Positions 1 through 8,600 of a stretch of DNA of 9,765 nt are shown piece by piece. The stretch is taken from positions 1-9,765 of the forward strand of contig CAUJFU010000303.1 of assembly GCA_963169055.1 (NCBI GenBank), given 5' to 3'. The notes under the pieces are model-generated. The model was not told where the DNA came from. It saw nothing but the letters and a program-made list of their open reading frames with translations, and did no database searches. The DNA comes from Myxococcota bacterium (GTDB lineage: Bacteria > Myxococcota_C > UBA6777). Numbering within the stretch: position 1 is the first letter of the stretch; each line of letters opens with the position of its first letter. Made by a program: the position numbers and the translations under genes.

Positions 1-257
1 GATTTTTGGGAGGCGGCTTCTTGTTCGGAGCGTTCGTCGAGTTCTTCGAGGACGACTTCGTTGCCTTCGACGCGAACGCCGAAGCGGTCGATCTGTGAAG
101 GGTCGATGGCACCGCGATCGACGAGTTGGCGGAGGATTTCTTTGTGGCGTCGTTCGTGTTCTGCGGGCATCCAGTCGTTGGCGGACTCGTAGTCGACCCA
201 AAGTTCACGGCGTCCAGTTTCAGGATCGTGAATATAAGATATTTTGATCTCGCCCAT
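1..257 (-). CDS. Small charged protein of unknown function, 3' end outside window
   Basis: I do not recognise this protein family. Eighty-five codons are visible, open from an ATG at 255-257 to the left edge, where the gene is cut off. The product is soluble and highly charged with no membrane segment. It starts MGEIKISYIHDPETGRRELW, which reads as a beta-strand, turn, beta-strand. A helix carrying an E-H-E-x-x-H cluster follows (residues 33-38, inside PAEHERRHKEIL). Near residues 57-72 comes a second probable beta-hairpin, then a Glu-rich tail. The start is fixed by a strong AAAGGAG seven bases upstream. The gene lies 34 nt after the FtsH-like protease on the same strand, so it is almost certainly co-transcribed and is a candidate adaptor, regulator or substrate of that protease. 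The E-H-E-x-x-H pattern vaguely recalls small proteins encoded beside FtsH-like genes in published ternary systems, but that is a weak memory, not an identification. Confidence 0.85.
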   Translation of the reverse strand, partial: MGEIKISYIHDPETGRRELWVDYESANDWMPAEHERRHKEILRQLVDRGAIDPSQIDRFGVRVEGNEVVLEELDERSEQEAASQK

Positions 258-264
258 GTATCGG

Positions 265-271
265 CTCCTTT
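265..271 (-). promoter_or_regulatory. Ribosome binding site of the small charged protein
   Basis: AAAGGAG on the minus strand, seven bases before the ATG at 255-257. It fixes the start of a gene with no other support beyond its open frame. It sits in the 34-nt gap after the protease stop codon (TAA, 292-294); I see no terminator in that gap. Confidence 0.8.
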
Positions 272-291
272 GGTGGTGTACAGTTTCGGTT

Positions 292-2463
292 TTAGTGGGT
301 TTCGGTATCGGCGCTGCCTTCCATCTCTTCTTCGGGCCAGCGGAGTCCGAGAAGATCAGCGATGGCCTTGCTGTCCATTTCACCTTTTGCGGCGAGGGCT
401 TGGGTGAGCGTTTCGAGATCGGTGCGGCGTTCGGCCAAGAGTTTTTGGGTGATATCGTGTTGTTCTTTGAGGAGTTGGTTGATCTCTTTGTCGATGAGTT
501 CGCGGGTCATGGCACCGACGGAGGTTTCTTGGCCGTCGCCTGTGCGATAGACACGGGGCCCAAAGCGTTCGGACATACCCATGTCTTCGACCATCATGCG
601 GGCCATGCTGGTGGCAAAGTCGAGGTCGTTTTTGGCTCCGATATCTTGCTCACCTTCAAAGATCAATTCTTCGGCGGCGCGACCTGCGAGAGCGATCTGG
701 ATCATCTGTGTGAGGGTCTTGCGGGTGGCTCCTTGGGTGACGTAGCTGTGGAGCGAGACCATGCCTTCGACGTCGGGATGATCGGCTTCGATGGTGACTT
801 TTTGGATGGCTTGTGGGCCGAGCAACACAGCGGCGAGTAGGGCGTGTCCCGCTTCGTGATAGGCGGCTTTGAGGCGGTCGCGTTCGCGTTTTTTCTTGGA
901 GCGGAAGGGGGCAGGCCCCATGACTTCGTTGACTTCGTCGCGGGAGATGGGGAAGGGCGATCGGAGATCTCGGCGGCGGGCTTGAAGGCGTTTGAGTTTT
1001 CGAGCGATGCCGTAGAGGTGGTCGCCCGAATAGCGCATATTTCGGGTGGGATCGACATAATTTCCCGTGCGTTCGATCAGATATTCCATGACTTCTTCGG
1101 AGATGGAGAAGCGGAATCGCTTGGCGTAGATCTCTAGGATCGAACGGCGAGCGATGCGATCGGGATAAGGGACGTGGAGTTGGTATTCAAAGCGTCCCGG
1201 GCGCAGCAGGGCGGGATCGACGCTTTGGGAAAAGTTGGTGGTGCCGACCACAAAGACCATCTCTTCTTTGCGAAAGCCATCCATCTCGGTCAAAAGTTGG
1301 TTGACAAGGCTGTGTTCAACCCCTGATCCGTGATACATACCGCGCTGTGGGGCGATCGCATCAAGTTCGTCGAAGATGATGATGGCGGGTGCGGCAGATC
1401 GGGCTTGTGCAAAGATGCGGCGGAGGTTGGCTTCGCTTTCGCCGACCCACTTGGACTTGATCTCGGGGCCGCTGACAACGATGGCGGTGGCGTTGAGTGC
1501 GGTGGCCATGGCTTTGGCGAAGTAGGTTTTTCCCGTACCGGGGGGGCCGTAGAAGAGAAAGCCACGAGGGAGGGTATCTTCGAGTTCTTGAGCGCGTTCC
1601 ATCCATGCGGGATCTTCGCGCAGTTGGAGGATATCGAGGATCTCTTCACGGATGCGTTTTTTGATATCGTTGTATCCACCGATATCTTCGTCGAGGTCGA
1701 CTTCGGGGATCTCCATGCCACCGAGCAGGGTCATCTCGCGCAGAGTGCGTTCAATCTTTTTGCGTTGGGGTTCGCGTTCTTCGGGAGGAAGGGCGATCAG
1801 GGGAGGAAATTCAAGAAGGCGAGCCATGAGTTTGCGCAGTTTGACAGCGTTGAGGCCGGAAACATACTTGTAGAGGCGAAAGAGGTTGAGGTGATCGACG
1901 CCGAAGCGTTGGGCTTCTTCGTAAGAGATCAGGTGGGGCAAGGTATCACGGCGAAGGCCGACGAGTTCGCGTTTGACGTCGAAGAGGTCTTCGATGGCTT
2001 TGGGCAGATGGAGTGCAGGGTCGTTGAAGGCAAGGAAGGTGAGTTCGGGATCTTGGGCCATCGCGGCGATGGATTCACGAGCAGGCGTTCCGAGGGAGGT
2101 TTCGGTGGTGGTGGCGAGCAGATCGAGGTGGGGGAGGACGACCACGCTGTCTTCTTCGCCGATGTGATCTTGGACTTGTTGCCAGAGATCTTCGACCATC
2201 GCGTGCATAAAGGAGCGGCCTTCTTTGGAGGGGGGAGATTGGATCAGGATGCAACGCCGCGCAGGATGGCCGTTTCGCAAGCGATCGCGGATCTCTTTGT
2301 AAAGCATCAAAGAGAGGGATTTTTCAGCGATGACGCGCACAGAAAGACCAGAGCGCAGCATGGACTCGATCCAATCGAGATCTTCGGCGTATGCTTTTTT
2401 GACGGCAGCTTGGAGAGAGATGCGGCCTTTGCTGAAATGTTCGGTCGTAATCGGGATCAACAT
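292..2463 (-). CDS. Soluble FtsH-like AAA+ zinc protease with degenerate N-terminal AAA-like module
   Basis: Predicted ATP-driven protein unfoldase and M41 metallopeptidase of 723 residues. Residues about 70-177 look like a decayed AAA domain: a phosphate-loop remnant (SPPSKEGR, 76-83), a Walker-B-like strand lacking the acidic pair (VVVLPHLDLL), and a sensor-like strand. The active AAA+ follows: Walker A GPPGTGKT (306-313), pore loop KWVG (338-341), Walker B IIIFDELD (361-368), sensor 1 GTTN (407-410) and the arginine-finger region DPALLRPGRFE (416-426). The peptidase has HEAGH (536-540) and the third zinc ligand D613 in GAKNDL, so both activities should be intact. Typical FtsH is about 610-650 residues with two N-terminal membrane helices; here there are none, so the enzyme should be cytosolic or recruited to the membrane by a partner. 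The pore loop resembles p97/PAN rather than FtsH (FVG). I chose ATG 2461-2463 because AAAGGA lies eight bases upstream; a TTG at 2575-2577 would add 38 basic residues but lacks such a site. It lies between the giant membrane protein and the small gene, all on one strand. Confidence 0.93.
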   Translation of the reverse strand: MLIPITTEHFSKGRISLQAAVKKAYAEDLDWIESMLRSGLSVRVIAEKSLSLMLYKEIRDRLRNGHPARRCILIQSPPSKEGRSFMHAMVEDLWQQVQDHIGEEDSVVVLPHLDLLATTTETSLGTPARESIAAMAQDPELTFLAFNDPALHLPKAIEDLFDVKRELVGLRRDTLPHLISYEEAQRFGVDHLNLFRLYKYVSGLNAVKLRKLMARLLEFPPLIALPPEEREPQRKKIERTLREMTLLGGMEIPEVDLDEDIGGYNDIKKRIREEILDILQLREDPAWMERAQELEDTLPRGFLFYGPPGTGKTYFAKAMATALNATAIVVSGPEIKSKWVGESEANLRRIFAQARSAAPAIIIFDELDAIAPQRGMYHGSGVEHSLVNQLLTEMDGFRKEEMVFVVGTTNFSQSVDPALLRPGRFEYQLHVPYPDRIARRSILEIYAKRFRFSISEEVMEYLIERTGNYVDPTRNMRYSGDHLYGIARKLKRLQARRRDLRSPFPISRDEVNEVMGPAPFRSKKKRERDRLKAAYHEAGHALLAAVLLGPQAIQKVTIEADHPDVEGMVSLHSYVTQGATRKTLTQMIQIALAGRAAEELIFEGEQDIGAKNDLDFATSMARMMVEDMGMSERFGPRVYRTGDGQETSVGAMTRELIDKEINQLLKEQHDITQKLLAERRTDLETLTQALAAKGEMDSKAIADLLGLRWPEEEMEGSADTETH

Positions 2464-2471
2464 CCATCCTA

Positions 2472-2477
2472 TCCTTT
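2472..2477 (-). promoter_or_regulatory. Ribosome binding site that sets the FtsH-like start
   Basis: AAAGGA on the minus strand, eight bases before the ATG at 2461-2463. It argues for the shorter protein over the TTG-initiated extension from 2577. Confidence 0.7.
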
Positions 2478-2548
2478 TTGTCACAGGCGTCTTGTCGCGT
2501 GATTTGACGGTCTGTCCGTTCGAGGGTTTGCGCCAAAACAATCTTCGT

Positions 2549-2577
2549 ATCCTAAAGCGCCCCTCAACAAGAAGCAA
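2549..2577 (-). promoter_or_regulatory. Weak candidate internal promoter for the protease gene
   Basis: On the minus strand, TTGCTT (2572-2577) is followed after 17 bases by TAGGAT (2549-2554). This matches the sigma70 consensus at only 3 of 6 and 4 of 6 positions. It lies in the 160-nt gap between the giant membrane protein and the protease, where a separate start for the last two genes would be expected if they are regulated independently. The gap could equally be an untranslated spacer within one operon. Confidence 0.25.
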
Positions 2578-2585
2578 TCGCTTCT
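2570..2585. repeat. Short inverted repeat after the giant gene
   Basis: AGAAGC and GCTTCT form perfect 6-bp arms around a 4-nt loop, about 40 nt downstream of the TAG stop of the 2133-residue gene. No run of T follows on the minus strand, so it is not a canonical terminator. It could be an mRNA processing or stability hairpin, or chance. It overlaps the candidate -35 element. Confidence 0.3.
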
Positions 2586-2623
2586 GTGTTCTCGTATGGA
2601 TCGATTCGAGAGGTTCGTTCTGT

Positions 2624-5600
2624 CTATGAAGAAAAGAAGCCTTTGAAGAGGTCGCGGAGAGCGCGAGGGAGTTTGTCGCCGAGTGTTGCGGAGAATTCTT
2701 CCCAGAGGGTTTGGATCAGCCAGTCGCTGATCTCGTGGAGACGTTGGATCTGTTCGATCAGTGCGGTGAGTAGGCGGCGGGTATCTTGGAGGGGGAGGGT
2801 GGCGATCTCTTTGACAAGGCGTTGGATGATGGTGCGGCAAGGGCCGGTGGCTCCGATGCGTGCGAAGGCAAGCAGAGCATCGGTGAGGTAGGAGATGCCG
2901 GTGGTTTGGTGGGCGGGGTGGGCGAGATGGAGATCGGCAAGGGACTGATAACTGAGTGCGATGCCAAAGCCCGATTGAAGGCGATCGCGGTTGATGGCGA
3001 GGGCTTGTTGGAAATGTTCTTTGGCGGCGTCCCATTCGGTGGCGTCGGGGATATTTTCTTGGGTGAGTAGTTTGGCGCGTTGGAGGTGTGCTGCGCCAAG
3101 GCCCGAGAAGGACATCGCCATGCCAAGAAAGTCGTTGAGCGCACGTTTGGCTTGGATGGAACCTTCGAAAGATTCGGCTGCTTGTTGGAGCTGTTCGAGG
3201 CTTTGAGTGGATTCGTCGTTGAGTGTCGCCAAACCAACGAGGATGCGTGCGAGATTGTCGTAGGCTTGGGCAAGAAGTTCGGTTTGCTCACTGCTACGGT
3301 GCGCAAGAGTTCGTTGCAAGGCGTCTTCCGCAAGTTGTCGGGCATCCAACAACAAAGCGCGCTGTTGCTCTTTTGAGAGAGTTGTGTGCTGGGTCTCAAA
3401 GGTGCGGCGTTTGACGGAGCTTTGGAGATGGCGGATCCAAGCGCGATGGGGAGAGCGCTCTTCGATGATCTCGATCTGCTCGCTTTCTTGGAGCAGAGAC
3501 CATGCACGAGCGAGAGAAGTTGCCGCTTCTTCGGGATGGTTGGTGTCGAGTTCGTAGATCCCGAGAAAGCGCAACACCACGGCTTGTTGAGCGGGATCTT
3601 TGGTTTGTTCTTGGATGCGTTGCAGCGCGGACAGATAGACGGCGCGTCCTTCTTCGTAAGCGCGTTGGCTGAGCCGTCCTCCTGATTCTTGGGCGAGCAG
3701 CTTGCGTTTGTTGTCGGCTCGTGCAAGCAAAAGCTCGGTCATCTCTTGTGGAAACGCGATCAGTTGATCGGCATACGCAGGGCGATCGAGCAACAAGCCG
3801 AACAATGCGTCGACTTCGTGGTACTGTCCTCGGCGTCCCAAAGCTTGTCCAAGTTCTTGGAGCAATACCAGATCTCCTCGGGAGATCTCTTTGAGGACGA
3901 CATCAAGCACGCCATTGGGGCGCGTTAATGCCCGTACATCGAGGTTTTGTAACGCACGAAACAAGATGTAGCGGTTGCGTTGTCCGAGGCTGGTGCTGCG
4001 ATCGTTGAAATCTGCAACGGCTTGAAAGGCATGATCCTCGATCAACCGCAACAAGATCAGCGCCAGCGCTCCTTCGAGCGGTCGGAAACGATCGCTCTGT
4101 TCCGCCATTGCCAATAGCCATCCCACAGGATCTTTTTGCATCAAAGATCCGTCGGATGGTTCGGATGGTTCGGATGGTTCGGGAGACTTTTCTTGCGTTC
4201 TTTCGGAGGAATTTTCTGTTTCTGTTTCTGTTTCTGTGTGTGGGTGGATGGTTTTCCAGTCGACGGGATGGAGGGAGTGCCAATCGATCTTGTGGGTCCA
4301 GAGTTCAAGGAAGACGAGGTATTCTTGGAGTTGTAGAGAAGCGAAGCCAACGGTGCGAAGGGGTCGATCGTGGGGTGTTCGCCATTGGCGAAGGAGGATG
4401 CCGCGAGCGCGGAGGTCGTCGTAGACGGTGGTTCCGTACTTGAAGCTATCGAGGAAGGGTGCGAAAGCGGCTTCGGAGAGGAGAGCGGTTTCAGGGAGGA
4501 GGGCCTGTGAGTCCCAGAGGTGGGGGGAGTGGTGGATGTCGCTGTGGCCGTAGAGCATTCGACAGATCAGGAGAGAGAAGAAGTCGCGCTCGCCTTTGTG
4601 AAAGCGTTCCATGTAGAGTTCGAAGAGGTCGGTCAGGTGGATATCGTCTTTGAGTTCTTTGCGGTGATAAGTTTCCATGACGACGGGGAGAAGGGAGGGA
4701 TGCGCGAGGATGGCGCGTGTCATGCCGAAGCGTTCGAGTTCTCGGATATCGGCGCGGTCTGGGCGGTAGCGTGGTGTGCCGCTGGTATCGGTGTAATTGA
4801 AGAAGCGTTGGTAAGCACGGAGCAGTTCGGGTCGCTCGGTTTGGTTATCATCGCGGAAGGGGGGAAGAGATTGGAGGACACCGTGGACACCGCTGCGTTC
4901 GCGGTAGAAGAGTTCTTGGGGGGGATGGAAGCTGCCATTGCGTAGAAAAGGCCGCATACAAGGGTCGTGGAGGTGGTGTTCGAGGAAACTGCGTCGGATG
5001 GAGAGGAAGAGGCGGAACCAAGGGTGAGATCGATGGAGTTTTTGTGCGAGAAGAAGGGCCTCTGCAAAGCGTTGGATGCCGTGTTGTGGGGCTTCGTGGA
5101 AGCCGTCGATGTAGAGGCAGAATTGGGGTCGATCTTCGTCCTGTTTGCGTTGGACATGGTGGTCAGGATCGAAGAGGTTGCGGAAGTGTTTGAATATCTT
5201 GAGCAAGGATTGTTCGGGGCGTTTTTGTTGGGCGAGTTGTTCTTCGGGGGAGGATTGGATTTGGAGTTCGTGGCAGAGCCAAGTGGCGAGGTTTTGGTGG
5301 GGTGCAAGGAGTCCGATATCCAAGAAGAAAGTGTAGCGTTTTTCGAGCGGTTTGCGTTCACGGTTAGCGCGGACTTGCGAGCGTGCGTGTTGGAGTAAGA
5401 GCAAGGTGTGGCCCATGCCGGCTTCACCGGCGAGCAAGAAGATGTTGGGGGCGTCGATGCGCTCGTTTTCGAGGAAGTTATCGAGCTTTTTGGCGTCATC
5501 GCGTTCGACCAAAAGGGCTTCTTGTTCGCGCAGACGGCTTCGTGCGAAGACTTGGCGGAAGCTGGCGCGGGAGCGTTTTTCGAGGAACAAGAGGTCGATG

Positions 5601-8600
5601 CCTTCGAGGGTACGGCTTTCTTGCATTTCGCGCAGTTGGGCGAGTTGGGTTTCCCATTCGAGGCTATCGGTGAGAGAGAGGGGGCTTTGCCAGTAATCGC
5701 GGTTGTCGCTATGGCCGATGGCGCGAAGGTGAAGTTGTGGGCTGCGGTTGATGTTGTAGGCCCACCAGAGGGCTTTGGGGAGATGCCCGTGGAGCAGGCG
5801 TTGGGGTTGGGGTTGGGGCTCCCAAGTCAGCTGTAAGGCAGGGGAGAGGCGGAGCGGAGTAAATTGTTCGTAGGCGAGATAGAGTTTGTGTGCTTCGAGA
5901 TGAGAGGGTGCGTCGTGGAGGGGTTGGATCCAAGGGGTGACGCCGCTCATGGTGAGTTGCCACCAAGAGGCGCGAGGTGGCTCGTGCGTATCGGAGGGGT
6001 CGGAGAAGCAAAAGAAAAAAGTGGGGCGAGCGGCCATTCCTTCGCTGTATCGGAGTAATACGCGGTGAAGGATTTGGATGTAGCGGGAGAGTAGGTCTTG
6101 GAGGCGTTGATGGCGTTGGGTGAGATCATGGCCGAGGGCTTCGGGCCGGAGGGCTTCTTTCATCTCGAAAAAGATCTGGAGTGGACTGGCTTGGGCGGTC
6201 TCTTCGGGATGGGTGGATGGTTGTTGTGAAGCGGTCCATTGTGCAAAGCGATGGAAAGGCGCGATCCAGCTATTGGGATCTTCGAGGGTGGGGAGTTGTG
6301 CAAAAAACTCTTTCCATCCTTGGGGATCTTCGAGAGATAGTTTTTCGAGAGCGTCGGTGTATTCGGGGGTTCGCTCGAAGCCTTCGCCTTCGAGATAGGC
6401 GGAGACAAGGATCATTGCGTTGAAATGTTGGAGGCTCCAAAAAGTGTCATGGATGGTTTGGAGCTTACGCAAGATCAAGTCTTCTGCGGATTGAAGCTGT
6501 TGGCGGTGTTGGCGGTAGAGGTCGCGTTGTTGTTGGAGTGCGTTGCCTTGTAAGGGGGCTTGTTTGGCTTGATGATCGAGTTCTTCGAGTTGTTGAGCGA
6601 GTTGGGACAGGGTGTTTTGGATGTGTTGGCGGGCGTATCGTTGTTGGGTGACTTGGTGAAAGAGGCGGGCGACAGGCCAAGGAAAACTGAGGCGCACAAG
6701 CGAAGCGATAGCGACGGTGGCTTCGGGTGTTTGAGGATCTTGGCATACGGAAGAAAGCAGCGATTGGGCAATCGGGAGTCCAGCGTTGGGGTGGCCGCTG
6801 GCTTGGTCGGCGTATCCGATCGCACGTAAGATCGCCATACTGAGGGACGGATCGGCTTTTCGTAAGTTGGCGAGTTCTTGAATCGCGGTGTCAATGCCGA
6901 TGTGACCGAGTGCATCGAGGAGCGTGTGGAGTTGTTCGTCTGGAGAAGAGACAGCAGATGCGGCAAATGGATCGGTGGGATCGGAAATGACGGAAGATGC
7001 GAGCGAATCGGTGATTTTGGATGTGGCGGTTTCGGAAATGACGGAGGATTCGAGTGAATCGGTGGTTTCGGGGATGGCGGAGGATGCGAGCGAATCGGCG
7101 GTTTCAGAAATGACGGAGGATTCGAGAGAATCAGCGGTTTCGGGGATGGCGGAGGATGCGGGTGGAGTGGGTTGTAAGGCTTGAAGAGCGAGGAGGAGTT
7201 CTTGTGTTGTCGATTGCCAGATGGGGAGGTCGCCATCGAGAGTGGGGCGTTGGAGTTGGGCGATGGAAAGGATGGAACGTGCGGCGGCGAGCCGAAGTGC
7301 GGGTGAAGGTTCGCGCAGGAGGGTTTGGAGGACAAAGAGGGCGCGGTTGCGGAGTTGCCAGATCTGTTCGCTCGTGAGGAGTTCGGTTTCGATATCGCTG
7401 AGGGCGACGCTGTGTTCGCCATAACGGACGGAATGCTCGACGACGCGAGCGATCTCTTGGAGTATACGGGCGCGGATGGCATCTTCGGGGGGTGTGAATA
7501 ACCAACGGACCCAAGGCCCAAGGATAGGCCAATTGCGGAAAGCGTAGAGCCTTCGCCATCGATCGGTTCGGAGGGTGGGGGCTGCGATGCCGATCAGGGC
7601 CTCAAGAGCCCACGCCCGATCTTGCATATTTCCGATCAAGTTGATCTGTTCTTCGCGGAGTATTCGGCTCCATCGCTCTTCGGGGGGCATGGGTGTGGGT
7701 TTGAGGAAGGGCAGGAGGCGCGGAAGGGCGCAGGCACGCATCCATTGAAAAAACCAGATCAGTCCAGCGAGAGGGTCGAGCAGCGCATGGTTGCCTTTGA
7801 CGCCGCGCACAAGAAAAGCGGCCCAGATACGGGGATAACTATCCACGGTGCGTTGGATGCTGTCTTGGTGTTGTTTGAGGGGGTGGGTAGCGTGCGGGTC
7901 GTTGGCGTCGACGGCTTCGCGGTTGACGCGGATGCCAAGAAAAGAGTCCATTAAAAGCAGGTAGATCAGCAAAAGCCGCTTGGCATAGAAGAAGATGAGA
8001 AGGGCGCGAAGCAGCGAGCCAATAAGCGTATAGCCCGTACCAAGGGCGAGATATTCGGGCTGGCCGGTGGATGGGCTGTAGACGAGTTTTCGCGTGTGTG
8101 CATCTCGGGCGTGGATCTGGCCGATGACTGTGAACCGCAGCCAATCGGTGAGGGTGGGGCGCAAGAGTCGATCCGAGGATGCTGTGGGGATGGAGGGCGC
8201 GGAGGTGGTTGTGGTGAGTTTAAGGCGTTGCTTGGTGCGGCTGGTTTGGAGGATGCGTTCGTTTTGAAAGGTTTGGTCAAAGGCTTGGAAGAGGATGGCT
8301 TCGGCGAAGAGAAAGGCGGGTAGGAGCAGAAAGAGATAGGTGCTAGAGGGGATCAGACGGTTAGCGCGGATCAACCAACGGGGCGGATCACGGAGTTCGA
8401 GGGCTTTGGCACGCATGAGGCGATCGCGTTCGAGGATGAAGTTGTAGAAGACGATCAGCGCAACAAGCGGTATAAAGGCCATCAGGGCCGCAAAGATCTT
8501 TCGGGGTAAGAAGAGTTGGGAGACGATCACCAGCAAGATGGTGATATCGAGGATTGTTTGGCGGAAGCGCTGAGCGCCTTGGAGTGTTTTGTCAAAGCGC

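Noticed and set aside
1330-2502. 390-codon plus-strand open frame antisense to the protease
   Set aside because: The opposite strand encodes a protein with complete AAA+ and M41 motifs. The antisense product is Gly/Phe/Asp-rich with no recognisable domain, a mirror of the codon bias.
2464-2577. 38-residue N-terminal extension of the protease from a TTG start
   Set aside because: No binding site at the TTG, a strongly basic segment without a membrane helix, and a good AAAGGA site eight bases before the internal ATG.
2570-2585. Rho-independent terminator after the giant gene
   Set aside because: The hairpin arms are only 6 bp and no T run follows on the coding strand.
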